Part shown: positions 24,471-32,862 of the stretch, in pieces
Numbering within the stretch: the stretch's first letter is position 1
Layout of the letters: each line of letters starts with the position of its first letter
Assembly (NCBI GenBank): GCA_013389075.1
Contig: JACAEB010000020.1
Location: forward strand, 1 to 37,803
Origin: Alphaproteobacteria bacterium
Lineage (GTDB): Bacteria; Pseudomonadota; Alphaproteobacteria; JACAEB01
Length of the DNA stretch: 37,803 nt
Reading direction: 5' to 3'
Program-made: the position numbers and the translations under genes
Notes under the pieces: model-generated
What the model was told of the DNA's origin: nothing
Database searches by the model: none
What the model saw: only the letters and a program-made list of their open reading frames with translations

Positions 24471-25172
24471 ATGTCACTCAGCGGTGCACTGCCCGCCCTT
24501 CAGGACCGGAGCCGCGACAGCCGAGACAGGATCCTCGAGGCGGCCGAGGAAGCGTTCTCCGAAAACGGCTTCGCGGGCGCAAAGCTCACCGACATCGCGG
24601 AACGGGCAGGCCTGGCGGTCGGAACGATCTACAATCGGTTCACGGACAAGGATGGCCTCTTCACCGCCGTGCTCGACAATTACGTTCGGACCACACGCTA
24701 TCTGATCGAGACGGGCGTCGACTGGGAAGGTCAGCGAAAGTCTCCGGCAGGAGACATCCTCCAGAATTTCGTCTTCGGCAGCTTCGAGAACCTTCTGCGA
24801 AACAAGGGTCTCATGCGCGCCATCATCGAACGCAGCCTGTCGGATCCATCCGCCTACGCTCCCCTGGCCGGTCTTGCCGACAATGTCGAGGACAGGTTCC
24901 ACTCGCTCCTTCGCCTGCACCCCGAGTTCAAGCGATCGAGCACGTTGCGCAGCGAGATTTCCCTCGCATTCCGCCTGATCAACGGAACGTTCATGGATCT
25001 GCTTGTCCGGGGACAGCTCACGAACCATTCGATATGCCAGACGAGCGTCCATTACCTGACAGAATTGCTGGTGGCTCGCTTTGGGTGCAAGCCGCCCTCG
25101 CGCAAGCGCACGTTCGATCCCACCCACGCAATGCGCATACGGCAGAGACCTCCGCCTGGGGACAATAGGTGA
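24471..25172 (+). CDS. TetR-family transcriptional repressor
   Basis: Predicted 233-residue repressor. The N-terminal HTH is clear: RDRILEAAEEAFSENGF, then LTDIAERAGLAVGTIYNRF as the helix-turn-helix; the remaining part is a helical ligand domain with FRLINGTFMDLLVRGQL, typical of TetR C-terminal dimer helices. The ATG at 24471 starts two helical turns ahead of the HTH region and is favoured over 24411, which would add 20 residues of no pattern; neither start has a strong Shine-Dalgarno. It is divergent from the copCD operon and convergent with the DUF3604 gene. The palindrome at 24340 is its likely operator. The ligand is unknown; copper sensing by TetR proteins is rare. Confidence 0.88.
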   Translation: MSLSGALPALQDRSRDSRDRILEAAEEAFSENGFAGAKLTDIAERAGLAVGTIYNRFTDKDGLFTAVLDNYVRTTRYLIETGVDWEGQRKSPAGDILQNFVFGSFENLLRNKGLMRAIIERSLSDPSAYAPLAGLADNVEDRFHSLLRLHPEFKRSSTLRSEISLAFRLINGTFMDLLVRGQLTNHSICQTSVHYLTELLVARFGCKPPSRKRTFDPTHAMRIRQRPPPGDNR

Positions 25173-25260
25173 CGATCCGATCGCCGAGGCGCGGACGTCT
25201 GCCGCGGTCAATCGCCGATCACGATTTCCTCCGCCATATCCGGGCGGTCGCGCAGGACGC

Positions 25261-27087
25261 TCATTCGCCCGCTTCAATCCAGATGGGAGAGGTGTAGGCT
25301 CGCTCCTGGATGGTCGAGGGCACATCGGCAGGTGTCGGCAGGCCAAGTTCGATCGCATCCAGGGTCGTCCACCGCGGCGTCGGAATCTCGAGGACGCGCA
25401 CGTAATAGGCGGCCTGCGCAGCCGGATCGTATGCCGGATCCTTCCAGACGGCACCGAGCTGAACCGCCCCGATGCTGTTCGTGTAGCGCCCGGTCACGAG
25501 ATCGACGGTATTGCCGACGGGGGGAACCGCTCCGGTCTTCGGATCCGCCATCCGGCCATCGGACAGAGCGACATCGAAGATGTCTTCGCCGCTTGCTCCT
25601 CGCTTGCTCCACACTTTGACGATCTGTATGCGGTCGAGATTGGCTCCCTCCGGATCTTTCGCGGCGCTGACCAGAAAGACCGGTCCGTCTCCCGCTCGGG
25701 CCTTCAGCGAGCCCCCCATGGGCACGCCCCGCGCGTAAGCGTCCGATACCCATCCGCCCACGCCCGGTTCGAGCCCATCAAGATTCCATCCGGCAAAGAG
25801 ACGAACCGTGATCCGGGGGCCGGTCGTCGCATAGGTTTCCTTCCGGGCCAGGGCGTCGAACAGCGCCTCCCGCGAGTTCTCGGCCGCCCAGATACCGGTC
25901 AGCCCCGAGGCACCATATTTGCGCAAGCGGCCCGCGTTCGCCCGGCGCTCCGCGGTCGCGTCACTCGCACCATGGTTGCCATGAAATCGTGCTTCATCGA
26001 TCTGTGGCAGACCGTTGTGCGTGTCGGTCGCACCGACCAGGCCGAACTTGTACGGATTGAAACCGTCCGACTCCTGGAACGTCACGCCTGTCCGAAGCGC
26101 GTCGCGGACATATCCGCCCGCGAAGTTCGTCACCGGCAACTGCGATCCAAACCGCTGCTCGATGATCTCGAAGTCTGCAAACTCGTCGGTCAGCGAAAGC
26201 GCGGGATGGGTCTCCGACGTCCCCTTTGTCTGTGTCACTTCAACAAGGGGCTCGTTGGCCATGCGCCGAGAGGCGTAGGTCGCCGTCAGCGCCCCGCCAT
26301 ACGAATCCTGGAGCGGAAACATGAGGCCATTCGAGCTGTTCGAGTTGTGGGGGATCGCGAGAACAGAATGTCCGTCGCGGCGCGCGTCCTCCATGTAGGT
26401 CCAGAGATCTTCGGGCCGCACACTGACGTCCGAGCTGAACGGCAATGGCGCGGTGTCGCCACGGAAGATGACATTGCGGTGCAAATTCTGCCCGTCTGGA
26501 GCCGCGCTCCATTCGAAGGCGATGAAGCTCGTGAATTCGCCGGGCCTGTTGGCCACATTCGCCGCACTGATTTCGTCATCCCATGCGTCGCGGATGATCT
26601 CGGGAAGAAGCGCGGGATCTCCCCCGAGAGCCTCGGCGGTCCGCCCCTGCATCGAGGCGATGCGGAATCGAATGTAGGCTGCGCGGGACTTCGCCGGATC
26701 GGGATCGTTGATTCCTTCCGCAAGCCCGAACTTCGACGCCGGGCTATCAGGATCCGAGGTCGCACGAAACACACCCATGAACTCCGCGTGGTCGGTCACG
26801 GCCAGAAAGTCGAGAGGCCGATCGAGCTGGAGCTTGTGCCCGCTCGGATGCAGAACCGGCTCGCCGCGCGCGAAGGCATACGCGTCCGCTGGTGTGGCAA
26901 GGGTCTTGAACGAGAAGGCGTCCAGGGAATAGGACGTGTGCACGTGCAAGTCGCCGAAATACACGTGGGTTTCAGCCTTCCCGGCCTCCTCCGCTCCGAC
27001 GGGATCAGAGGCAGCGAATACACCGAGGCCGACGATCAGCGCCGCACCAAGGTGCAATGCGCGATCAGAACCGAGAATCCGTGTCAT
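25261..27087 (-). CDS. DUF3604 periplasmic protein
   Basis: Predicted exported protein of 608 residues, normal for the family. The signal peptide is about residues 1-32 (LGAALIVGLGVFAASDPVGA). The DUF3604 domain is spread over the whole mature protein: YFGDLHVHTSYSLDAF at the N-terminus, AVTDHAEFMGVF, LAIPHNSNSSNGLMF, GATDTHNGLPQ, ETYATTGPRI and the end AYTSPIWIE. The His and Asp clusters resemble a PHP or amidohydrolase metal centre, so a hydrolase is plausible, but the reaction is not known. It lies 20 bases after cytochrome c and is the last gene of the esterase/PQQ operon. The other DUF3604 protein in this window is much longer. Confidence 0.9.
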   Translation of the reverse strand: MTRILGSDRALHLGAALIVGLGVFAASDPVGAEEAGKAETHVYFGDLHVHTSYSLDAFSFKTLATPADAYAFARGEPVLHPSGHKLQLDRPLDFLAVTDHAEFMGVFRATSDPDSPASKFGLAEGINDPDPAKSRAAYIRFRIASMQGRTAEALGGDPALLPEIIRDAWDDEISAANVANRPGEFTSFIAFEWSAAPDGQNLHRNVIFRGDTAPLPFSSDVSVRPEDLWTYMEDARRDGHSVLAIPHNSNSSNGLMFPLQDSYGGALTATYASRRMANEPLVEVTQTKGTSETHPALSLTDEFADFEIIEQRFGSQLPVTNFAGGYVRDALRTGVTFQESDGFNPYKFGLVGATDTHNGLPQIDEARFHGNHGASDATAERRANAGRLRKYGASGLTGIWAAENSREALFDALARKETYATTGPRITVRLFAGWNLDGLEPGVGGWVSDAYARGVPMGGSLKARAGDGPVFLVSAAKDPEGANLDRIQIVKVWSKRGASGEDIFDVALSDGRMADPKTGAVPPVGNTVDLVTGRYTNSIGAVQLGAVWKDPAYDPAAQAAYYVRVLEIPTPRWTTLDAIELGLPTPADVPSTIQERAYTSPIWIEAGE

Positions 27088-27107
27088 GAGCGTCAGCCCC
27101 CTTCCCG

Positions 27108-27422
27108 CTACGGGTAGCGCTGTTTCAGAAACGCGACCAGATCAGCGAGTTCAGTGTCGCTGAAGCCGAACGCAGGCATGGTTGGATTCGCAGGCGCCAG
27201 AATGAGGCTGGACAATTCTTCGTCCGTATAGGTTGAAAGCGCGACGAGCGGACGCCCACCCTCGCCATGGCAACCCATACAGCCGTTGGCGGTGAAGATG
27301 GCCTCACCCCGCAGGAGTGCGTCGGCGGCCAAATCCGCACCTTCAGCATTCGTCCTGTCGGAGCCGACCCCCACAAGAAGCGACAGGGCCAGCAACAACA
27401 GGCCGGGGACTGCAAGTCTCAC
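27108..27422 (-). CDS. Periplasmic c-type cytochrome
   Basis: Small single-haem cytochrome, 104 residues. A signal peptide or anchor covers residues 1-27. The haem motif CMGCH has Cys48, Cys51 and His52, and Met82 in TMPAF is the probable sixth ligand. GTG 27422 is chosen: GGAG lies eight bases upstream and it opens the signal peptide; the longer frame upstream runs into the dehydrogenase gene. It starts 13 bases after the PQQ dehydrogenase stop, so it is very likely the direct electron acceptor of that enzyme, passing electrons towards an oxidase. Confidence 0.9.
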   Translation of the reverse strand: MRLAVPGLLLLALSLLVGVGSDRTNAEGADLAADALLRGEAIFTANGCMGCHGEGGRPLVALSTYTDEELSSLILAPANPTMPAFGFSDTELADLVAFLKQRYP

Positions 27423-27435
27423 ACTCTGTCTCCGT

Positions 27436-29457
27436 TCAGTCCGCGAGTGCAAAAGCGACAAGCTGATGGGGCGGGCCCGCGTTGGTCTGCGTCCCTCTGT
27501 CGGTTCCACCAAGAGCGACGACGATGAACTGGCGTCCATTGACCATGTAGGACATCGGTGCCGCGCCCCAATACGTGCTCGGAAGATCGTAGGACCACAG
27601 AACGCTTCCCGTGGCCTTGTCGTGCGCCCTCAGCTTCGGCCGCATTTCGTCGAGCGGCTGCATCTCGCCCCAGTGGCCCCGCTCCGCGCTGAACAGCAAC
27701 GTGCGGGTCGCGATGACGGCACCGAATCCCCATGATCCGAGCGGAGGAAACGTGCGGCCCGCCAGTGCGGGATGCTGATTATACCCCTCGCCAAAAGGCA
27801 CCCGCCAGAGATGTTCACCCGACGTCATGTCGATTGCGGTGATCCGCGCATATGGGGGCCTCGTGATCGGGAAATTGTTCGGCATCGGGATGGTCGTTCG
27901 GCGGAGCCCGTAGGGAACATTCCGTACCGCCGGATCCGTGCGGTCGAGCTCACGGAATTGCATCACGTTGAAACCCGTCCATGACGGCACATAGAAGATC
28001 TGAGACTCCGGATCGAACGCGCCGCCCGTCCAGTTGCCACCGCCGCCCGTGCCCGGCAGGATCAGAGTGGGTTTCGTGCCGATGGGCGTGTAGAGCTCGC
28101 CCGGCCCGGTCTTTGCGAGCAGTTCGCGCGCTGCGGCTTGCAGCTCAGGCGTGAGGTCAACCACCTTATCGTCTGTGATCGGAGGCAGGACATCATAAGG
28201 TGCCGGCTTGACCGGAATGGGTTGCGTCGGCGACGTGTACTCGCCCTTGATGACACTCCTCGGGACCGGGCGCTCTTCGATCGGCCAGACGGGCGTGCCA
28301 TCGCGCCGGTCCAACACGTACAGATAATTTGTCTTGGTGACCTGCGCGAGCGCAGGAATGGCCCGACCGTCTACGGTGATATCCATCAGGACGGGGGCTG
28401 CCGGCAGGTCGTAGTCCCACAGATCGTGATGAATGGTCTGGAAATGCCAAGAGCGCTCTCCGGTCGCCGCCTCAAGAGCCACGATGCTCTGTGTAAAGAG
28501 GTTATCACCGGGCCGCTGAACGCCGATCAGGCTGGTTTCTGCCGAGGTCACCGGGAGATAGACAAGCCCCAGATCCTCATCGCAGCTGGTCATCGACCAG
28601 ACATTGCCCTTCCCCGTGTACCGCCAGCTCTCGTTCTTCCACGTGTCGTTGCCGAACTCACCGTCACGCGGGATGGTATGAAAGACCCACCGAAGCTCGC
28701 CGGTCTCGGCATCGAAGCCCCTGACGTCGCCGCGTGGATGTGTGAGCACGGAATATCCCAAAGGCTCACTGTAATCCACCGAGCCGAAGGTGACGACGGC
28801 TCCAATGACGATGACCCCGTCACACAGCGTGGGGGGAGAGATGAACCCGAACTGCTGCTGGGGAACGCGATCGTTCTGGCGCGGCTCGGGAAAGCGCAGA
28901 AGCTTGCCGACGTCGACGACACCCTCCTGACCGAACCCGACCACGGGCTTGCCGGTGGCGGCGTCGAGCACGAAGAGCCGTCCGTCCGTCGATGCAAAAA
29001 TGATCCGATCGCCGTCAGCCCGCTCCCAGAAGGTCAGCCCGCGCGTGACGTGGCCATAATTGGCCGGCCTTGGTCCGCGATAGGCTTGCGGATCGAACGT
29101 CCAGATGGTCTTTCCCGTTTCCGCATTCACAGCCGCGACGACGCTGAGGGAAGTCCGGACATAGAGCACGCCATCGACGACAAGGGGCGTCGCCCGATTT
29201 CCGCTTGCCCGGGCAATCTGGCCGTCAGGTGTCTGAATGTCCGCGGCATTGATGTCGTTGTCGGGAGACATCCACGTCCACACAACTTCGAGCCGATCGA
29301 GATTCTCTGCGCTGATCTGATCGAGCGGCACGTACTTTGTCGCTGCAAGATCTGCGCTGTAGGCCGGCCAGTCGATGTTTTCCGGATCGCGTGCGATGGC
29401 CATCGACGAGGCGCAGAGCGTGGCGGCGGCAAGCAATGCGGCAAACGTGGATCTCAT
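27436..29457 (-). CDS. PQQ-dependent dehydrogenase, glucose-dehydrogenase type
   Basis: Predicted periplasmic quinoprotein, 673 residues, oxidising an alcohol or sugar with PQQ. The signal peptide is about residues 1-22, cut near AIA. The eight-bladed propeller shows repeated Trp motifs and A-x-D-x-x-TG turns: LDAATGKPVVGFG, LEAATGERSWHFQT, IHHDLWDYDLPAAPVL (a hallmark of the membrane glucose/quinate dehydrogenase branch), GGGGNWTGGAFDPESQIFYV, AHDKATGSVLWSYDLP. The vicinal Cys-Cys ring of methanol and ethanol dehydrogenases was not seen. ATG 29457 gives AGGA eight bases upstream and an ordinary signal peptide; ATG 29463 is an alternative. The downstream cytochrome gene and upstream hydrolases form one transcript with it. 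Confidence 0.92.
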   Translation of the reverse strand: MRSTFAALLAAATLCASSMAIARDPENIDWPAYSADLAATKYVPLDQISAENLDRLEVVWTWMSPDNDINAADIQTPDGQIARASGNRATPLVVDGVLYVRTSLSVVAAVNAETGKTIWTFDPQAYRGPRPANYGHVTRGLTFWERADGDRIIFASTDGRLFVLDAATGKPVVGFGQEGVVDVGKLLRFPEPRQNDRVPQQQFGFISPPTLCDGVIVIGAVVTFGSVDYSEPLGYSVLTHPRGDVRGFDAETGELRWVFHTIPRDGEFGNDTWKNESWRYTGKGNVWSMTSCDEDLGLVYLPVTSAETSLIGVQRPGDNLFTQSIVALEAATGERSWHFQTIHHDLWDYDLPAAPVLMDITVDGRAIPALAQVTKTNYLYVLDRRDGTPVWPIEERPVPRSVIKGEYTSPTQPIPVKPAPYDVLPPITDDKVVDLTPELQAAARELLAKTGPGELYTPIGTKPTLILPGTGGGGNWTGGAFDPESQIFYVPSWTGFNVMQFRELDRTDPAVRNVPYGLRRTTIPMPNNFPITRPPYARITAIDMTSGEHLWRVPFGEGYNQHPALAGRTFPPLGSWGFGAVIATRTLLFSAERGHWGEMQPLDEMRPKLRAHDKATGSVLWSYDLPSTYWGAAPMSYMVNGRQFIVVALGGTDRGTQTNAGPPHQLVAFALAD

Positions 29458-29467
29458 GGTCATTTCC

Positions 29468-30604
29468 TTACCGCCCTTCAGGAGCGAGCAATCCCGGCTC
29501 CGGCTTCTTTCCGTTGCGGATCCAGTCCAAGAGCTGATCGAAGGCAAGAGAAAACTCTTCGCCAACGAGGCTGGGTCCTTCCGTCCGGGTAAAGAACTTC
29601 TGCACGAAGAGATCTGATGTCCCGGCAATCTGGGTCAAGGTGTCGTAGTAGCGTGTCGGCTCCACGGGTGAGACGTCGTCGATGAGCTTGTTCACAGCCA
29701 GCAGCGGACGCTCGATGCGACCCGTTGGGGTATACCACTCCCTGAGATAGGCTTGCGCCGCAGGATCCGCCGTATAGCGGGGAATCTGCGCGTTGATCCG
29801 CGCCTCTTCCTCGGCACTTCCTCCAACCGTATAGATCGTGTTCGTGTTGCTGAATGGATTGCCGCCCGCACGTTCGTTGAGTTCGCGAAGCACTTCGGCA
29901 TAAAATCCGACCGTCCGTGCAAGGCCTTCCGTGTTGCGAAATCCTGCGGCAAGGGCGAAGGCGGCGAGGCGCTCTTCCTGTCCCTCGGTCAGCTCCCGCG
30001 CCTTTGCCACGCTCGCCTGCATGGTCTGGTCGCCGAGCGGGAAGTCGACCACCGACCCCGGCAGCCCGGGAAAATACTGGTCGAACAGAAGGCGGATGTC
30101 GAACAGGCGCTCCTTGAGATGGACCAGCTTTGGCTCGTTGTTGGCTCCACTGGCAAGTCCACCATCATAGACGGTCGGGTACTTCTCCATCATGATGTAG
30201 GTGATGAAGCCCCCCATATGGCTGCCCGCCATGATCGTCAGCTTGGGCCGGCCATGCGTTTCAACGTAATGCCGACGCAGCGCCTCGGTCTCGAGAACAC
30301 CCTGCTCGATCGCGAAACCTTGACGGCTGAAGGCCGATTGCGCGCAGGCGAAACCGCGCTCCATGACGATCGGGCAGACGATTGCGCCCATGTCCCGATC
30401 GAACCCGCGATAGCCCTGGGAGGCGATCTGGTAGCCGTGCGCCCAGAGGACGAGGCCTTCCACCTTTCCATCCGGGATCGAGATCCGATAGGGCGCCCCC
30501 TCCAGCACCCCCTCCTCGACCGTCGGAGCAGCCACGGCGGAACCGGCCAGCAGCCCCGCGACCAAACCTGCAATTGCGCCCGTCCGCGCGCCAGACCTTG
30601 GCAT
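29468..30604 (-). CDS. Exported alpha/beta hydrolase with His at nucleophile position
   Basis: Predicted periplasmic protein of 378 residues; signal peptide about residues 1-26 (ending SAVAA). The alpha/beta hydrolase fold is suggested by LVLWAHGYQ (His-Gly oxyanion region near residue 56) and the elbow MAGSHMGGF at 125-133. In a normal GxSxG elbow the middle position is Ser; here it is His129, with Ser128 one residue early, and the codons AGC CAT ATG are unambiguous in the sequence. Candidate acid and His residues in the C-terminal half could not be fixed. It may be inactive, use Ser128, or work differently. AGGGGGG lies six bases before ATG 30604. It is placed 11 bases after the second esterase and just before the PQQ dehydrogenase. 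Confidence 0.75.
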   Translation of the reverse strand: MPRSGARTGAIAGLVAGLLAGSAVAAPTVEEGVLEGAPYRISIPDGKVEGLVLWAHGYQIASQGYRGFDRDMGAIVCPIVMERGFACAQSAFSRQGFAIEQGVLETEALRRHYVETHGRPKLTIMAGSHMGGFITYIMMEKYPTVYDGGLASGANNEPKLVHLKERLFDIRLLFDQYFPGLPGSVVDFPLGDQTMQASVAKARELTEGQEERLAAFALAAGFRNTEGLARTVGFYAEVLRELNERAGGNPFSNTNTIYTVGGSAEEEARINAQIPRYTADPAAQAYLREWYTPTGRIERPLLAVNKLIDDVSPVEPTRYYDTLTQIAGTSDLFVQKFFTRTEGPSLVGEEFSLAFDQLLDWIRNGKKPEPGLLAPEGR

Positions 30605-30615
30605 CGCTAGCCCCC

Positions 30616-31620
30616 CTACTTTCTGGTGATACGGGCGATCCCGTCCGTGGCCGTCTCCATCCGGTCCGAAGTCAGAAATTCGAGGGCAGCCGTATCCCCG
30701 TTGACGAACGCATCGAGGAAGGCGGTCGTTGCCGACTTCGTCGCCGCAGCATGTACAGCATCGGGCAGCCACCGTCTCACCCCGGAGTCGGGCGGCTGAG
30801 GAAACTCCGGATCGGGCATGACCGTCATGCCAAAACCGTGATCCACGCCCTCGATGAACACCAGGTATTTATGCGGAGGTGACGAATAGTTGAAGGCATC
30901 GAGGCGCCACGTGTGCGGACGATCTCCTCTTGCCGGGTCCCGGCTGCCCGTCAGCAGCATCATGGGGATCGCGACGTTCGCGAACCCCTCGACCGTCCGG
31001 CCCTCGCCAAGACCTTGACCGGAAAGAGAGATCACGGCTTTGAAGCGGGGGTCGGTGCGGTCGACCGTCAAGCCCTTGCCGTCATCAAGCACGAGACCGG
31101 CCGCCATCATTGCCGTATCCGCCCCGTAGGAGTGGCCGCCGACGGCGATCCGCTCGAGATCGATCCGGCCGTCGAGCCCCGGAACACCCAGCGCATTGAT
31201 CACATCGACGATCGCCGAGAGGTCCTCCGGTCGCCCGAACCTCAGATCGTCGGCGAAGACGGACGGGTCATCCCACGAGTTGCCGAAATCGGAGCTGTCC
31301 TCGTGAGTTGGCTGAATGACGGCATAGCCATGGGACGCCCAGTGGCGGGCCAGTGGGGCGTAAAAATAGCGGGCGGCCCAGGCGCCATGGGAAAACACGA
31401 GGGCCGGCACTTTGTCCGTCCCCGCCGGAAAGGTGATCCTGAGAGGGATTTCCTTACCCCGTTTCTCATCCTTCAAGGTGACGCTGTCCGCCAACTCGAT
31501 GGTACGCGGGCCCGGATCCGCCTTGTACAGATCCTGCCCGCGGACGGATGAGGCTGCGCCCCCGAGACTTGCCATAGTCACCACAACCAATCCGACCTTG
31601 CTCAGTCGCGACATCCGCAT
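30616..31620 (-). CDS. Exported dienelactone-hydrolase-like esterase (copy 2)
   Basis: Predicted periplasmic serine hydrolase of 334 residues, of the COG4188 (predicted dienelactone hydrolase/PAF-acetylhydrolase-like) type. Signal peptide about residues 1-29. Nucleophile elbow GGHSYGA with Ser164, upstream oxyanion part FSHGAWAARYFYAPL, and the likely catalytic His in EGVDHGFGMT. It is a close tandem paralogue of the preceding gene, with whole runs identical (AWAARYFYAPLARHWASHGY). It starts 11 bases after that gene's stop and ends 11 bases before the unusual hydrolase. The leading Asp-Pro-Gly-Pro stretch after LYKADPGP is conserved between the copies. Substrate unknown; ester cleavage is the most likely activity. 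Confidence 0.85.
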   Translation of the reverse strand: MRMSRLSKVGLVVVTMASLGGAASSVRGQDLYKADPGPRTIELADSVTLKDEKRGKEIPLRITFPAGTDKVPALVFSHGAWAARYFYAPLARHWASHGYAVIQPTHEDSSDFGNSWDDPSVFADDLRFGRPEDLSAIVDVINALGVPGLDGRIDLERIAVGGHSYGADTAMMAAGLVLDDGKGLTVDRTDPRFKAVISLSGQGLGEGRTVEGFANVAIPMMLLTGSRDPARGDRPHTWRLDAFNYSSPPHKYLVFIEGVDHGFGMTVMPDPEFPQPPDSGVRRWLPDAVHAAATKSATTAFLDAFVNGDTAALEFLTSDRMETATDGIARITRK

Positions 31621-31631
31621 GATCCGAAGTC

Positions 31632-32624
31632 CTACTTGTACGACAATTTCGCAACGCCGTTCGTCGCCCGCTCCATCTGATCCGACTTCAGATATTCCAG
31701 AGCCGCCTGATCACCGTTGAGGAAGGCATCGAGAAAGGCCGTCGTGGCCGACTTCGTCACAAGTCCGTGAACCGCGTCGTCCCTCCAGGGCCGGACGCCC
31801 GATGGCGGCGGTTGCGGAAACTCCGGGTCCGGCAGAACGGTCTTGCCGAATCCGTGATCGAGACCCTCGACGAACACGAGAAACTTGTTGCCGGGCGTTG
31901 CGTAGGTAAACGGATCAAGACGCCACGTGTATGGGCGGTCGAGCCTCGCCGGATCCCGCGTGCCGGTCATGAACAGCGTGGGAATATCGATTGCGGCGAA
32001 TGCCTCTTTCGTTCGCGATTCATCGAGACCCTGCCCGGACAGCGGCATCATCGCCTTGATGCGCGGGTCGCTGTAATCGACGGCCTCGCCTTTGGAGTTG
32101 AGAGACTTCAGACCGCCCGCCATCATGGTCGTATCCGCGCCGTAGGAGTGCCCCCCTGCCGCGATGCGGTCCTCGTCGATGCGGCCGTCGAGACCGGGCA
32201 CGCCGAGCTGGTTGATGGCGCTGATAATGGCCGAAACATCCTGCGGCCGGCTGTAGCGGATCTCCTCGGAGAACACGACCGGGTCATCCCAGGCGTAGCC
32301 AAAGTCGGAGCTGTCCGCATGGGTGGGCTGAATGACGGCATAGCCGTGCGAGGCCCAATGTCGCGCAAGGGGCGCATAGAAGTACCGCGCCGCCCAGGCC
32401 CCGTGCGAGAACACGAGAGCCGGCACTTTCCCTTCCCCCACCGGGTAGGTGATGCGCAGCGGGATGTCCTTCCCGCGCCGCGCGTCGTGAAGCGTCACAT
32501 CGTCGACCATCCGGATTTCGAACGGACCCGCCTCGGCCTTGTAGAGCTCGGCTGCGAAACCCGACGATGTGGAACCGAGCGCTAGAACGGCGCAAGCAAG
32601 CAGTGCGGTAAGCGCACGACCCAT
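31632..32624 (-). CDS. Exported dienelactone-hydrolase-like esterase (copy 1)
   Basis: First gene of the esterase/PQQ operon; 330 residues. Signal peptide about residues 1-25 (ACAVLALGSTSSGFAA). Catalytic Ser160 in GGHSYGA, oxyanion region FSHGAWAARYF, probable catalytic His in EGLDHGFGKT. The true start is ATG 32624, with GGAGG eight bases upstream; the longer upstream frame runs into the promoter region. A consensus-like promoter with a palindromic operator lies about 75 bases ahead. Paralogue of the next gene (roughly two thirds identical by eye). It may release an alcohol that the downstream PQQ dehydrogenase oxidises, which is inference. Confidence 0.86.
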   Translation of the reverse strand: MGRALTALLACAVLALGSTSSGFAAELYKAEAGPFEIRMVDDVTLHDARRGKDIPLRITYPVGEGKVPALVFSHGAWAARYFYAPLARHWASHGYAVIQPTHADSSDFGYAWDDPVVFSEEIRYSRPQDVSAIISAINQLGVPGLDGRIDEDRIAAGGHSYGADTTMMAGGLKSLNSKGEAVDYSDPRIKAMMPLSGQGLDESRTKEAFAAIDIPTLFMTGTRDPARLDRPYTWRLDPFTYATPGNKFLVFVEGLDHGFGKTVLPDPEFPQPPPSGVRPWRDDAVHGLVTKSATTAFLDAFLNGDQAALEYLKSDQMERATNGVAKLSYK

Positions 32625-32695
32625 TTCCAATCCTCCCTGCCGGCGGACCACCAACCCGTGCCGGATGCCGCCTTCCCTGTTGATCTTGCCACGCA

Positions 32696-32723
32696 AGTAT
32701 ATGTACGCTACGTACATTGTCAA
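32696..32723 (-). promoter_or_regulatory. Promoter with operator A, esterase/PQQ operon
   Basis: Minus strand: TTGACA (32723-32718), 16-base spacer, TATACT (32701-32696), both near consensus. The spacer is almost exactly the palindrome ATGTACG-CTA-CGTACAT (32701-32717, seven-base arms). A bound repressor would cover the whole spacer. Same half sites occur at operators B and C. Confidence 0.78.
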
Positions 32724-32754
32724 GCGCCAAACGCGCAAGGGCTGCGAGAGCCTC

Positions 32755-32783
32755 TCGACTCCTCTGTACGTTCCGTACATATT
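32755..32783 (+). promoter_or_regulatory. Promoter with operator B, TonB receptor
   Basis: Plus strand: TCGACT (32755-32760), 17-base spacer, CATATT (32778-32783). The palindrome TGTACG-TTC-CGTACA occupies 32765-32779, ending in the -10 box. Its centre is 63 bases from that of operator A, six helical turns, so two dimers would face the same side of the DNA. Confidence 0.65.
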
Positions 32784-32862
32784 GGGGGTGGCGGGAAGCT
32801 GATGGCAAGCCTGCCCAAGGAGGGAACGGGCTCCATTGGAGATCACAGGGAGGAAGACGATC

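Noticed and set aside
22600-24705. Open frame of 701 codons on the plus strand
   Set aside because: Antisense to copD, copC and the secreted protein, and overlaps the real tetR start in another frame.
25081-27117. Open frame of 678 codons on the plus strand
   Set aside because: Antisense to the DUF3604 gene; the composition is that of a shadow frame.
25261-30604. A bona fide polyvinyl-alcohol degradation operon
   Set aside because: Gene order is similar, but the PQQ enzyme has glucose-dehydrogenase-type motifs and the hydrolase lacks a normal Ser elbow, so only the analogy is kept.
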